A DNA stretch of 64,000 nucleotides from an uncultured Prevotellaceae bacterium (GCA_900316835.1 ONEL01000009.1:1-64000), one strand, 5' to 3'. Shown: positions 1 through 9,131, counted from the stretch's first letter. The notes: generated by a model from the sequence alone, not told the origin. A program made the numbers and translations.

Positions 1-40
1 CGCCCCCTTGCCGCTTGGCGTTCCCCTCGGTGTTTTTCAT
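1..40 (-). CDS. N-terminal end of an unidentified gene, cut by the window edge
   Basis: An ATG on the minus strand at 38-40 opens a frame reading MKNTEGNAKRQGG that runs off the left edge of the window. It would be transcribed divergently from the radical-SAM gene at 232. Thirteen residues are too few to identify a family, and the start could be chance. Confidence 0.3.
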   Translation of the reverse strand, partial: MKNTEGNAKRQGG

Positions 41-134
41 AATATTATTTTATGAAAACAACTTTCAGAAGACTTTCGCACTTCTTATTGGAGCTAAGTC
101 CTTGGCAATAAAAATGAAAATCTTTGCTTTTCAT

Positions 135-165
135 TTTGTATTTCACTTGGTTTGCACTAATTTTG
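135..165 (+). promoter_or_regulatory. Bacteroidetes-type promoter for the radical-SAM gene
   Basis: TTTG at 135-138, a 19-nt spacer, then TAATTTTG at 158-165. This is an exact match to the Bacteroidetes primary-sigma consensus (TTTG, about 19 nt, TAnnTTTG). Transcription would start near 172, giving a leader of about 60 nt. Confidence 0.75.
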
Positions 166-231
166 TATAGCAAAAGCACCCATAATAACTAGCCAAAACT
201 AAGTGCGCCACTTGGTGGGCATCATTTTCTA

Positions 232-864
232 ATGGAGAAAAAAGAATTATCGGCACCATTCATTGGCATTGTGCGACACAGGCTCGCCACCGATGGTCAT
301 GGTGTAACCACGCTTGTTGCCTTTCATGGTTGCCCATTGCGTTGCAACTATTGTCTCAACCCGCAATGCCTTAACCCGGCAATGGTGTGGCGCGACATTA
401 CCACCAGCCAGTTGCTCGATGAGCTGATGCTTGACAATCTCTACTTCCTTGCCACTGGTGGCGGAGTAACATTTGGAGGCGGTGAACCACTGCTACACAG
501 CGAGTTTATCGACGAGTTCTGCCACATCAAGCCCGCCGAGTGGAATGTGAATATCGAAACCTCGCTCAATGTGAGTCGCTCCCACCTGGAGCGAGTGCTA
601 CCACACGTCAGCCAGTTCTTCATCGACATCAAGGACACCAACCCAACTATCTACAAGCAATACACCGGTCGAGACAATAGCTTAGTACTCAGCAATCTGC
701 GCTGGCTCATGTCGCACGACGGCATGACCCAGAAAGTAACCGTGCGCTTGCCTCACATCCCCAACCACAACACCCAAGAAGATGTGGACCGCAGCCGAGC
801 CTTGCTACAAGAGCTGAACGTGAAACAATTTGATGAATTCCAGTATATAATTCCAAAAAAATAG
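232..864 (+). CDS. Radical SAM protein of the glycyl-radical-enzyme activase type
   Basis: The 210-residue protein carries a CX3CX2C iron-sulfur motif (CPLRCNYC, about residues 34-41), which binds the 4Fe-4S cluster that cleaves S-adenosylmethionine. It is followed by TFGGGEPLLH, the glycine-rich GGEP motif of the radical SAM fold. Overall it resembles pyruvate-formate-lyase activating enzymes, which install a glycyl radical on a partner enzyme. No glycyl-radical enzyme (RVxGY-type C-terminus) is visible in the window. The gene is shorter than typical activases (about 240-300 aa) and lacks the extra ferredoxin-like cysteines of the longer ones. It is monocistronic, with its own consensus promoter, and ends at the hairpin it shares with the convergent aminopeptidase gene. 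The radical SAM assignment is firm; the substrate is unknown. Confidence 0.8.
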   Translation: MEKKELSAPFIGIVRHRLATDGHGVTTLVAFHGCPLRCNYCLNPQCLNPAMVWRDITTSQLLDELMLDNLYFLATGGGVTFGGGEPLLHSEFIDEFCHIKPAEWNVNIETSLNVSRSHLERVLPHVSQFFIDIKDTNPTIYKQYTGRDNSLVLSNLRWLMSHDGMTQKVTVRLPHIPNHNTQEDVDRSRALLQELNVKQFDEFQYIIPKK

Positions 865-900
865 AGGATGTTGCCAATTCTCACATTTTGCAACATCCTC
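855..900 (-). terminator. Intrinsic terminator between convergent genes
   Basis: A perfect 11-bp stem (864-874 with 890-900; GAGGATGTTGC against GCAACATCCTC) encloses a 15-nt loop. On the minus strand it is followed by a T-rich tract (complement of 855-861), so it mainly terminates the minus-strand aminopeptidase/mfd/protease transcript. The plus-strand gene stops at the first base of the stem. Confidence 0.8.
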
Positions 901-925
901 ATTAAAAGGTATAAAATACTATCTA

Positions 926-2326
926 TCAATTTCCTGCCATGAAGGCTTCGACGTCTTTGGGGTGATAAGGAATGATGTCCTTGCCCAGGAAGCGGCAGCC
1001 GTCAGGCGTGATGAGCACATCGTCCTCAATGCGTATGCCACCAAAGTCCTTATAGGTTTCCAGCATGTCGAAGTTGAGGAACTCAGCACAATGACCGCTG
1101 GCACGCCACTCGTCGATGAGTGCAGGAATGAAGTAGATGCCTGGTTCGTCGGTAACGACAAATCCTTCCTGCAGGCGTCTTCCCATGCGCAACGCGTTGG
1201 TGCCGAACTGGTCGAGACGTGGGCGAGTCTCCTCGTCAAATCCCACATAGATTTGTCCCAAGCCCTCCATGTCGTGCACATCCATTCCCATCATGTGACC
1301 AAGGCCGTGAGGCAGGAACATGGCATGAGCACCTGCCGCTACTGCTTCGTCAACGTCTCCCTTCATGAGTCCTAGCTCCTTGAGGCGCTCGGTCATGAGG
1401 CGACACACTGCCATGTGCACATCAAAGTATTTAACCCCTGGTTTTGCCACATTGAGCACCATGTCATGACACTCCTCAACAATGCTATAGATCTCGAGCT
1501 GACGCTGGGTGAACTTGCCATTCACTGGCATGGTGCGAGTGTTGTCGCTGCAGTAGTGTTCGATAGTCTCGGCTCCGCAGTCGCACAGCACGAGTCGCCC
1601 AGCCTCAAGAGGCGCCATTGATGGAGCACCGTGCATGATTTCGCCATGCTGCGAGAAAATGGTGCCGAAGCTCACTTGCGAGCCATAACTTTGAGCCACA
1701 CCATTGATTTGCCCGCCAATGTATTTCTCGGTCACACCTGGCTTCACCAGTCGCATTGCTGTGGTGTGCATCTTGTAACCTATCACGCTGGCACGCTCCA
1801 GTTCCTCGATTTCGAGGGCGCTCTTCACCGAACGCATCTTCACCACTGCCATTATGAGCTCGAGCGAAGCTGCTTCTTTTTGCTTGCTTGGGTGAATTCC
1901 CAGCAGGTCCATGATTTGAATCATGGTGTCGTGTCGATAAGGAGGCAAGAAATGAACCTTGCGACCCTTGCCTGTAGCTTCATCAACAATCGTCTTGAGC
2001 TGAGCCATTGGGGCACTGCTGGCCACTCCCACTTGTGCTGCCATATCAGCTACACTATCTACCGAGCCATACCACACGATGTCCTCAATGTCAATGTCAT
2101 CACCAATGAGAATTTCCTTGCCACTTTCAACATCAATCACTCCCACTAGTCCATCACGTTTCTGACCAAAGTAGTAGAGAAACGATGAGTCTTGACGGAA
2201 GGGATAGTAAGCGTTGTTAGGATAGTTGTTGGGGGCTTCATTGTTGCCAAAGAGCACTATCACGCCGCTTTCCACCAGCTTCTTGAGCTCCTGGCGACGC
2301 GCTACATAAACTTCTTTGTTAAACAT
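926..2326 (-). CDS. pepP: M24 family Xaa-Pro aminopeptidase (aminopeptidase P)
   Basis: A 466-residue cytosolic metallopeptidase removing N-terminal residues that precede proline. The N-terminal domain (about 1-170) has the AMP_N pattern with PNNAYYPFRQDSSFLYY. The C-terminal pita-bread domain supplies the metal ligands in the expected order: Asp in LCDCGAE, Asp in CSDNTRTMPV, His in HGLGHMMGMDVHD, Glu in TDEPGIYF and Glu in RIEDDVLIT. The frame stays open another 29 codons upstream, but the ATG at 2326 (MFNKEVYVARR) starts where the family starts and the extension is low-complexity intergenic sequence. It lies about 100 bp downstream of mfd on the same strand. Confidence 0.92.
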   Translation of the reverse strand: MFNKEVYVARRQELKKLVESGVIVLFGNNEAPNNYPNNAYYPFRQDSSFLYYFGQKRDGLVGVIDVESGKEILIGDDIDIEDIVWYGSVDSVADMAAQVGVASSAPMAQLKTIVDEATGKGRKVHFLPPYRHDTMIQIMDLLGIHPSKQKEAASLELIMAVVKMRSVKSALEIEELERASVIGYKMHTTAMRLVKPGVTEKYIGGQINGVAQSYGSQVSFGTIFSQHGEIMHGAPSMAPLEAGRLVLCDCGAETIEHYCSDNTRTMPVNGKFTQRQLEIYSIVEECHDMVLNVAKPGVKYFDVHMAVCRLMTERLKELGLMKGDVDEAVAAGAHAMFLPHGLGHMMGMDVHDMEGLGQIYVGFDEETRPRLDQFGTNALRMGRRLQEGFVVTDEPGIYFIPALIDEWRASGHCAEFLNFDMLETYKDFGGIRIEDDVLITPDGCRFLGKDIIPYHPKDVEAFMAGN

Positions 2327-2427
2327 AGTTGCAATAATATTATTTAGTTGGTAATTAGTTCCATTGTTTTTTATTAAACGCTCAAAGTTAGCAAGAAATT
2401 GCGAGCTGTGCAAATTGAAATAATGCT

Positions 2428-5400
2428 CTACACCGCGTCAAGAGAAGTGATGACGCGCAAGATATCGAGTGCTTGCTGCACGGTGGTGACATTAGCGATG
2501 AGCATGGAGCGCTTACCGTTTTTCTCGCGAAGCTTACAGCGCAACGGATTTTGCTGCAGGTAGTTAAGCATGCGTCCGAAGGCCCGTGACTGATAGTAGG
2601 CCTTGTTCTCGTCGCCCACAAAATAGGTATACATCTGGCCCTTCATCAATGCTATTTTCTCTATACCCAAGCGTCGAGCAGTGCGTCGCAGTGGCACAAT
2701 GCGAATCAGTTCCTTTCCCACATCGGGAATTTCGCCAAAGCGGTCGCGCAAACGTTCTTCAAAGTCATCGACATCGCGTTGCAGCTCCATGTTGTCGAGT
2801 TCGCGATAGAGCGAGATGCGTTCACTCTCTTGTGGCACATAGGTGGCAGGAAACATAAGAGTAAGGTCGGTATCGATAACACAGTCGGCAGCAAACTCTA
2901 CTTCTTCCTCGCCGCTTACCATGGCATCTTCTTGAGCTTGCTGCATGAAGGTGTCGGCAAACTCCTCGGTCTTGAGCTCAAGTACCGCTTCTTTAAGAAT
3001 CTTTTGATAAGTCTCAAATCCCAGGTCGGCAATGAAACCGCTCTGCTCAGCTCCAAGCAGATTTCCCGCGCCACGAATGTCGAGATCTTGCATTGCGATG
3101 TGGATGCCTGAACCCAAATCGCTGAAGCTCTCAATGGCCTGAAGGCGACGGCGTGCAACCGAGGTGAGTGGCACACCAGGTGGTACCAGCAGGTAGCAGA
3201 AAGCCTTGCGATTGCTACGTCCCACGCGTCCACGCAGCTGATGCAGGTCGCTCAACCCGTAGTTTTGCGCATTGTTTATTATTATAGTGTTCACATTAGG
3301 CATGTCGATGCCACTCTCGATAATGGTGGTTGCCAGCAGCACGTCATAGTCATGGTTAGTGAAGTCGATAATGCGCTGTTCCAGCTGCTCGGGAGGCATT
3401 TGCCCGTGAGCGACCACCACTCGCGCGTCGGGCACCAGGCGGTTTATCATAGCTTTGAGGTTGAAAAGCGGTTCAATGCGATTGTTGACAAAGAATACTT
3501 GTCCGTTGCGTGAGAGCTCAAAGTTGATAGCTTCTTTAACCACATCGTCCTCAAGAGCATTGATTGACGTGAGAATGGGGTAACGGTTGGCGGGAGGTGT
3601 GTTGATAGTGCTCAAGTCACGCGCCCCCATGAGCGAGAACTGCAGGGTGCGTGGAATGGGAGTAGCGCTCATGGTGAGGGTGTCGACGTTCACCTTGAGT
3701 TGCTTAAGCTTGTCCTTGACGGCAACGCCAAACTTTTGCTCCTCATCCACGACGAGCAATCCCAGGTCCTTGAATTTAACAGTTTTGCCAATGAGCTTGT
3801 GGGTGCCTATGATAATGTCGATTTTGCCCTCGGCAAGGTCGGCGATAATCTGCTTCACATCCTTGGGCTTGCGAGCGCGACTCAGGTAGTCAACGCGCAC
3901 TGGGAAGTCCTTGAGGCGCTCGCTAAAGGTGTTAAAATGCTGGAATGCCAGCACAGTGGTAGGTACCAGCACAGCGGTTTGCTTGCCATCTACCGCCGCC
4001 TTGAATGCGGCACGAATGGCGACTTCGGTCTTGCCGAAGCCCACGTCGCCACACACCAGTCGGTCCATGGGTTTATCGCGCTCCATGTCGGCCTTCACGG
4101 CTTGTGATGCCAGCAACTGGTCGGGGGTGTCCTCATAGATAAACGATGCTTCCAGTTCCTGTTGCATGTAGCCATCGGGGCTATAGGCAAAGCCTTTTTC
4201 CTGACGCCGCTGGGCGTAGAGCTTTATAAGATCGCGCGCGATGTCCTTGAGGCGCCCCTTGGTGCGACTCTTGATGCGCTCCCATTTTCCGGTTCCTAGC
4301 TTGCTGAGCTTGGGTTCCACACCTTCTTTGCCACGATATTTCGAGAGCTTGTGTAGCGCGTGGATAGAGACAAAAATCACGTCACCATTAAGGTAGGAGA
4401 GCTTTATCATCTCTTGCATGGTGCCGTTAATCGAGGTGCGCAGTAGTCCATCAAAGCGCCCTATGCCGTGATCTTCGTGCACTATGTAGTCACCCACCTC
4501 AATTTGGTTTAATTCTTTGAGCGACAATGCCAGCTTGCCTGAGCGAGCCCTCTCGCTCTTGAGGTTGTACTTGTGGAAGCGGTCAAAGATTTGATGATCG
4601 GTAAAGACACACAGCTTGAGATCATCATCAACAAACCCCTCGTGCAGGGTTTTCATCACTGGTGTGAAAGTGATGTCGTCGTGACGGTCATCGAAGATTA
4701 CCCGCAGACGCTGGGTTTGCTTCTCGCTATCACTCAATATATATAATGTATAGCCTTGTTCCAGGAAGTGAGTGAACGACTTGCTGATGAGGTCGAAGTT
4801 CTTGTGGTAGATGCCCTGGGGAGAGCAGTGCATTGTCATGCGAGAGTCGGCACTGGCTGTGCTCTCGCCATAGTAAAACTCAAGACGACGCATAGCATTA
4901 AACTCAGTGGCAAACTCATCGAAGTCAACAACCTTGAGCATCGCTTCGCTGTCGCATTCTTTCGCTTCAAGAGCACTCGGGCTTATCGACTCGCTTGCAA
5001 TGGCTTTGACGCGTTGCAAAATCCATGACGAGTCGCGCACCACAAGCACCACATCGCTACCAATGTATTGCAGCAACGAAACTCCAGCGCTTGAGGCACT
5101 AGCCGAAGTGTCGTTGATGATTCTCACACTCGACAGTCGCTCCTGCGAGAGTTGCGTTTCAACGTTGAAGGTGCGAATGCTGTCGATTTCATCACCAAAG
5201 AAATCGATGCGATAGGGGTACTCGTTGCTAAAGGAAAAAACATCCAGAATGGAACCTCGCAACGAGAACTGCCCAGGCTCATAAACATAGTCCACCTCGT
5301 GAAATCCCAGCTCACGAAGCTTCACGGCAACTTGCGTGAGGTCCATTTCCTTGCCCACTTCCAGGCTCACTGTGTCGGCCTCAATGCGATTGCGTGGAGC

Positions 5401-5808
5401 CACTTTCTCGGCCATTGCCTCGGGATAGGAGACTACCCATCGCAGCCCCTTGTCGTCGTGCCAGCGATTGAGGACCTCGGTGCGAAGGATTTCTTGTGGG
5501 GCATCAATCTGTCCATACTTGATATCGCGCTTGTAGCCCGAGGGGAAAATAAGCACCTGTTCCTCGCCGGTGAGCTGGCACAGGTCGTTGTAGATGTAGC
5601 CAGCCTCGTCAAGGTCGTTGGCGATAATCAAGTAAGGACTCTCGCCTTGTGGCAGTGCCGCAAAGAGCATAGCCGACGCCGAGCCAGCAAGCCCATCCAC
5701 CACCATGTGATGGTTGCGTTTGCCAGTGACCATCTTTTTTAGAGCCGCCGTTCGGGCTTGAGTGTTAATGAGTTGGCTAAGTGTGTTGAGTGATATAGTG
5801 GCTGGCAT
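2428..5808 (-). CDS. mfd: Transcription-repair coupling factor Mfd
   Basis: A 1126-residue ATP-dependent translocase that displaces stalled RNA polymerase and recruits UvrA to lesions. Visible domains: UvrB-like damage-recognition region at the N-terminus, the CarD-like RNA-polymerase-interaction domain (GDYIVHEDHGIGRFDG), a superfamily 2 helicase core with Walker A (CGDVGFGKTEVAIRA) and the Walker B of the family (DEEQKFGV), the helicase C-terminal half with the QLRGRVGRS motif, and the TRCF domain. Length is normal for the family. The ATG at 5808 overlaps the stop of the upstream S41 protease gene (TGATG), so the two are translationally coupled; a GTG one codon earlier is the only alternative. 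Confidence 0.97.
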   Translation of the reverse strand: MPATISLNTLSQLINTQARTAALKKMVTGKRNHHMVVDGLAGSASAMLFAALPQGESPYLIIANDLDEAGYIYNDLCQLTGEEQVLIFPSGYKRDIKYGQIDAPQEILRTEVLNRWHDDKGLRWVVSYPEAMAEKVAPRNRIEADTVSLEVGKEMDLTQVAVKLRELGFHEVDYVYEPGQFSLRGSILDVFSFSNEYPYRIDFFGDEIDSIRTFNVETQLSQERLSSVRIINDTSASASSAGVSLLQYIGSDVVLVVRDSSWILQRVKAIASESISPSALEAKECDSEAMLKVVDFDEFATEFNAMRRLEFYYGESTASADSRMTMHCSPQGIYHKNFDLISKSFTHFLEQGYTLYILSDSEKQTQRLRVIFDDRHDDITFTPVMKTLHEGFVDDDLKLCVFTDHQIFDRFHKYNLKSERARSGKLALSLKELNQIEVGDYIVHEDHGIGRFDGLLRTSINGTMQEMIKLSYLNGDVIFVSIHALHKLSKYRGKEGVEPKLSKLGTGKWERIKSRTKGRLKDIARDLIKLYAQRRQEKGFAYSPDGYMQQELEASFIYEDTPDQLLASQAVKADMERDKPMDRLVCGDVGFGKTEVAIRAAFKAAVDGKQTAVLVPTTVLAFQHFNTFSERLKDFPVRVDYLSRARKPKDVKQIIADLAEGKIDIIIGTHKLIGKTVKFKDLGLLVVDEEQKFGVAVKDKLKQLKVNVDTLTMSATPIPRTLQFSLMGARDLSTINTPPANRYPILTSINALEDDVVKEAINFELSRNGQVFFVNNRIEPLFNLKAMINRLVPDARVVVAHGQMPPEQLEQRIIDFTNHDYDVLLATTIIESGIDMPNVNTIIINNAQNYGLSDLHQLRGRVGRSNRKAFCYLLVPPGVPLTSVARRRLQAIESFSDLGSGIHIAMQDLDIRGAGNLLGAEQSGFIADLGFETYQKILKEAVLELKTEEFADTFMQQAQEDAMVSGEEEVEFAADCVIDTDLTLMFPATYVPQESERISLYRELDNMELQRDVDDFEERLRDRFGEIPDVGKELIRIVPLRRTARRLGIEKIALMKGQMYTYFVGDENKAYYQSRAFGRMLNYLQQNPLRCKLREKNGKRSMLIANVTTVQQALDILRVITSLDAV

Positions 5809-7553
5809 CACTTCTTCCTTGATTTGTTCTTCTTTGTTTTATCCCTGGCTGAGCCAGCATTTTTCTTGGCAGGAGTGATGTTGAGAATGCGCTCATATTC
5901 TCCTGGCTTGTTAAACATTTCACAGGCGCGGTCGGTTACCTTGTCCTGCCCAAGGGCATAAACCATTTGACCACGTTGGTAGTAATAGCTCTTAATAATC
6001 TCGCGAGCCAGTATTTTCTCAATGTCGTTACGATGCAGGTCCAGATCTTTGTTCAAGTCGTGCTTGAGCAATTTTTCTAAGCGATCAAACTCGTCGCGGG
6101 TCTCGTCGTTGAGGTAGCCCTCGGCCTCGGCGGTCTTCTTGAGATTATTGAAGCTTGTTTCGCACACCTTATCATATTCAAACCGCGAGGGGTCGATAAA
6201 GGCTTTGAAATCGTTGAAAATTTCGTCGGTAATCTTGAAATCCTCGGGGGCGGGAATCGTGGGATGCTCCGAAGCATATTTCACGGCATAGTCAAAAGCC
6301 CAACCATCGCGCACGATGTTATAGGCTAAGCGACTAGCCTGAGAGGGTTCAATCTTGATGTCGGGGGTTATGCCACCACCACCAGTCACTGTGCGACCAT
6401 GGGCGGTGGTGTATTTTTGTGCTGTGCTGTCGACTGCGGTGTGCTTGGGCGCTCCGTTCTCGTCCTTGCTAGAGTAGTCAAGTTCCTGGATAAGACGTCC
6501 GCTAGGAATATAGTATTTTGAAACGGTGACTTTGAACAGCGCGTCGAAGGGCAACTGCCTGGTAGCTTGTACTAGTCCCTTGCCAAAAGAGCGCGAGCCT
6601 AGCACCACGGCACGATCAAGGTCTTGAAGTGCTCCAGCTGTAATCTCGGCTGCCGAGGCTGTGCCGCCATCCACCAGAACCGCTAGAGGAATTTGTGTGT
6701 CGATGGGCTCCTCGGTAGTCTTGTAAGTGCGTTCTTGCTGCTTAGTCTTACCACGAGTTTGTAGCACTTGTGTACCCTTGGGTACAAAGAGTCCCACCAG
6801 TTGCACCGCGCTCTCGAGCAGTCCGCCTCCATTTCCTCGCAAGTCAAGAATAATATTCTTCACCTCGGAGTTAGCTTTGAGCTTGAGCAATGCCTCCTTG
6901 ACATTTGCCGCCGAGTGTTCGTTATAGGTGTCAAGTGCTATGTAGCCAGTGTTGCCATGGGTCACACCATAGTAGCTCACCGGGTCAACTTTAATCTTCT
7001 CGCGGGTAATATCAAAGGTTTTTATGCTGTCAGGGTCATACTTGCGTGCCACTACTAGTTGCAGCTTGGTGCTTGCCTGCCCCTTGAGGCGCTCGCTCAC
7101 CTTTGAGCTATTCCATCCTGCCACCGAGTCGCCATCGATCATCACGATGCGGTCGCCAGGACGCAAGCCAGCCTTGGCTGCAGGGCTGTTCTCATAGGGC
7201 TCACTGATGTAGACGTTGCCGTTGCGCTCATAGATGTAGGACCCTATGCCACCATACTCGCCAGTGCTGATGACCATGAAGTCCTCGCGTGCCGAGGCTG
7301 GGATATACTCAGTGTAGGGGTCCACATCGTCGAGCATAGCGTTGATGGCAGTTTCCATCGATTTATCTACGTCGAGCGAATCGACATAGAAGGCATTCAG
7401 TTCCTTGAACAAGCTATTAAAAATGTCAAGGTTGCGAGCTATGCGCAAGTCTTGAGAACTGGTGCTGGTGGTCTGTGCGATTGTCAACGCCGGTGCCACC
7501 ACCGCTGTCACAGCCATTGCGACAGCTATATTGCGTAGTTTTTTATTAAACAT
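5808..7553 (-). CDS. S41 family C-terminal processing protease (tail-specific protease)
   Basis: A 581-residue exported serine protease. Residues 1-27 form a signal peptide ending ALTIAQ. A helical N-terminal region is followed by a PDZ domain (GIGSYIYERNGNVYIS through LRPGDRIVMIDG). The S41 catalytic domain has the strand RGNGGGLLESAV, the nucleophile Ser in GGTASAAEI and the general-base Lys in SRSFGKGLVQ. The lysine-rich C-terminal 150 residues are helical. Family members trim or degrade envelope proteins from their C-termini in the periplasm. Its stop codon overlaps the mfd start, an arrangement implying co-transcription. Confidence 0.93.
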   Translation of the reverse strand: MFNKKLRNIAVAMAVTAVVAPALTIAQTTSTSSQDLRIARNLDIFNSLFKELNAFYVDSLDVDKSMETAINAMLDDVDPYTEYIPASAREDFMVISTGEYGGIGSYIYERNGNVYISEPYENSPAAKAGLRPGDRIVMIDGDSVAGWNSSKVSERLKGQASTKLQLVVARKYDPDSIKTFDITREKIKVDPVSYYGVTHGNTGYIALDTYNEHSAANVKEALLKLKANSEVKNIILDLRGNGGGLLESAVQLVGLFVPKGTQVLQTRGKTKQQERTYKTTEEPIDTQIPLAVLVDGGTASAAEITAGALQDLDRAVVLGSRSFGKGLVQATRQLPFDALFKVTVSKYYIPSGRLIQELDYSSKDENGAPKHTAVDSTAQKYTTAHGRTVTGGGGITPDIKIEPSQASRLAYNIVRDGWAFDYAVKYASEHPTIPAPEDFKITDEIFNDFKAFIDPSRFEYDKVCETSFNNLKKTAEAEGYLNDETRDEFDRLEKLLKHDLNKDLDLHRNDIEKILAREIIKSYYYQRGQMVYALGQDKVTDRACEMFNKPGEYERILNITPAKKNAGSARDKTKKNKSRKK

Positions 7554-7682
7554 GATTTAAAACGTAGTTCATTAATTGAAATTTGAGACTGCTAAAGTAC
7601 TACATATAGTTGACATAGCAACTTAAAAAGTACTTAAAAAACCCTTAAATGAGATTTTTTTTAAATATTTTTTCCAAAACTG

Positions 7683-7713
7683 TTGCACAATTAAAAATTT
7701 GAGTGTAATTTTG
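7683..7713 (+). promoter_or_regulatory. Promoter of the tRNA-Asn pair
   Basis: TTG at 7683-7685, a 20-nt spacer and TAATTTTG at 7706-7713 match the Bacteroidetes consensus. The transcript would start near 7720, about 40 nt ahead of the first tRNA. Confidence 0.7.
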
Positions 7714-7722
7714 CACCGCAAT

Positions 7723-7745
7723 TCCCGAAAAGTCGGGACTTTTTA
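7723..7745 (+). promoter_or_regulatory. Terminator-like hairpin in the tRNA-Asn leader
   Basis: TCCCGA (7723-7728) pairs with TCGGGA (7733-7738) around a 4-nt loop, followed by CTTTTT. It lies at the very start of the predicted transcript, between promoter and first tRNA. It could be an attenuator, a 5' processing signal or a leftover terminator; the sequence does not decide. Confidence 0.45.
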
Positions 7746-7760
7746 TTGCAAAAACATTCT

Positions 7761-7834
7761 GCTTCAATAGCTCAGTTGGTTAGAGCACCTGACTGTTAAT
7801 CAGGGGGTCGTTGGTTCAAGTCCATCTTGAAGCG
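7761..7834 (+). tRNA. tRNA-Asn(GTT), copy 1
   Basis: The 74-nt cloverleaf has acceptor stem GCTTCAA/TTGAAGC with discriminator G, the D-arm AGCTCAGTTGGTTAGAGC, anticodon stem CTGAC/ATCAG-type pairing around GTT, and TPsiC arm GGTTCAAGTCC. No CCA is encoded. It is identical to the copy 33 nt downstream. Confidence 0.96.
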
Positions 7835-7867
7835 CTTTTCATAATGTTAAGTTTTTAATTGTTTATT

Positions 7868-7941
7868 GCTTCAATAGCTCAGTTGGTTAGAGCACCTGAC
7901 TGTTAATCAGGGGGTCGTTGGTTCAAGTCCATCTTGAAGCG
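7868..7941 (+). tRNA. tRNA-Asn(GTT), copy 2
   Basis: An identical 74-nt copy of the preceding tRNA, 33 nt downstream on the same strand and presumably on the same precursor transcript. It is followed directly by an intrinsic terminator. Confidence 0.96.
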
Positions 7942-7947
7942 CACTAA

Positions 7948-7979
7948 AGGCAGAAGTCGTGAGACATCTGCCTTTTTTG
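7948..7979 (+). terminator. Terminator of the tRNA-Asn unit
   Basis: AGGCAGA (7948-7954) pairs with TCTGCCT (7967-7973), with inner GTC/GAC pairing. A run of six T includes the last stem base. Confidence 0.85.
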
Positions 7980-8056
7980 TTTACACTTTAATTTAATTAG
8001 GCCGCAGCGAAGAAAGACTGTTTTACCGCCATACATTCTTACAAAATAACCTTTGG

Positions 8057-8731
8057 TTAGTTTCTCGAGTATTGCTTGATAAGGGAATTAAATCGGTCCC
8101 TATTATAGCCCATTTCATTGGCAATGTTATAAAGCAAATCGTATGCTTCTGCTTTCCCTGACATCTTAGCTAAATCATAACAACTAAGTAAGAGAAACTC
8201 TTTGTATTGCCTATCTACAATTGTCATAACAGTATCAATCATCTTATCGGGGTCACTATTCCTTTGCATCGCCCCGGGCAGCATTTCGGGAAAGTTTTGA
8301 ATCTCAAAATAAATAGATGCCTGATAGGATAGAGAATAAACTATTTGGTTAGTCTCCAGATTTGTTTCTATATCATCATTATATCCTCCGAAATATGATA
8401 TTAAACATATCGCAGCCTCTTTTTGCTTTGTTGTCATTGGAACAGGTATGTTCGTTTTTACGGCTGTTGGAACATTACCAACGACATTTTGCTTTTTATG
8501 ATTATCTGAGTTAGGCAATGTTGGAATATTGCTTGCTGAATGATTTATTCCATTTATTGTAGTTTGTTTATCCATTCTTCGGTTATTATCCTTTTTTTGA
8601 TTAGCGATAATAACCAATGCTATACCTAGTGCTAGCCAGAAAACAGGACCGAAAACACTATGACCACCAATTAGAGCCCCCAAAAAACTCAATGATCCTA
8701 ATACGATACAAATTATTCCAAAAACTCTCAT
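8057..8731 (-). CDS. Hypothetical membrane protein with two N-terminal helices
   Basis: A 224-residue protein of unrecognised family. Residues 1-45 (MRVFGIICIVLGSLSFLG through the IALVIIANQ segment) form two hydrophobic helices. A polar linker rich in Asn and Lys (about 46-100) leads to a soluble, largely helical C-terminal domain ending RFNSLIKQYSRN. The ATG at 8731 is chosen because GGAGGG lies 7-12 nt upstream; the frame remains open above it but has no comparable ribosome site. It starts 2 nt after the stop of the small membrane protein at 8734-8931, so the two form an operon. Function unknown. Confidence 0.7.
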   Translation of the reverse strand: MRVFGIICIVLGSLSFLGALIGGHSVFGPVFWLALGIALVIIANQKKDNNRRMDKQTTINGINHSASNIPTLPNSDNHKKQNVVGNVPTAVKTNIPVPMTTKQKEAAICLISYFGGYNDDIETNLETNQIVYSLSYQASIYFEIQNFPEMLPGAMQRNSDPDKMIDTVMTIVDRQYKEFLLLSCYDLAKMSGKAEAYDLLYNIANEMGYNRDRFNSLIKQYSRN

Positions 8732-8733
8732 GA

Positions 8734-8931
8734 TTAACCCTCCATTTTTTTGTTTAATTCGTTGTCGTCTAATTTCTTCGAACACAAAACAACAATTAAG
8801 CCGATTACCACATTAAGAATTGAGATAAGAAACGCAGGCCAAAAACCAATCTTTCGTTTGCTTCCCATACAACCTACCCCAAAAGCCAATGCAAGAGCTA
8901 TTACCAAGAATAATAATCTTTCAGCTTCCAT
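8734..8931 (-). CDS. Small membrane protein (65 aa)
   Basis: MEAERLLFLVIALALAFGVG opens a helix, and a second hydrophobic segment (FWPAFLISILNVVIGLIVVL) follows a GSKRK turn. The charged tail ends NELNKKMEG. Its stop codon lies inside the ribosome-binding region of the next gene, a tight two-gene arrangement. The family is not recognised; the two-helix layout resembles small transport- or stress-related membrane peptides but nothing more specific is visible. Confidence 0.65.
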   Translation of the reverse strand: MEAERLLFLVIALALAFGVGCMGSKRKIGFWPAFLISILNVVIGLIVVLCSKKLDDNELNKKMEG

Positions 8932-8960
8932 ATTTGTGATGATTTAATAAGTTTGACAAT

Positions 8961-9131
8961 TTAGCTAAAGAGTGACGCAATGCCACATACCACCCCTGCA
9001 ACAATCATTAAAACAAGTGCCGCTCCAAGTTGGACTAATAATGTTGACCCAACAAATCCTAAGAAACCGTTCGAACTGTATAGTTCTTTACCTCTCTTAT
9101 CTACCACTGTGTAACGAGTTTTACGTTCCAT
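8961..9131 (-). CDS. Small single-helix membrane protein (56 aa)
   Basis: A short frame starting MERKTRYTVVDKRGKELYSS and continuing into a hydrophobic stretch (VQLGAALVLMIVAGVVCGIA) that ends SLFS. A polar N-terminus plus one C-terminal membrane helix suggests a tail-anchored or small inner-membrane protein. It precedes the 8931 gene by about 29 nt on the same strand, making a probable three-gene unit of membrane proteins. No homologue recognised. Confidence 0.55.
   Translation of the reverse strand: MERKTRYTVVDKRGKELYSSNGFLGFVGSTLLVQLGAALVLMIVAGVVCGIASLFS

Noticed and set aside
962..2149. Several long plus-strand frames opposite the aminopeptidase gene (and similar ones opposite mfd, susB, malQ and glgB)
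   Set aside because: They mirror the codon structure of well-identified genes on the other strand, have no ribosome sites and match no family.
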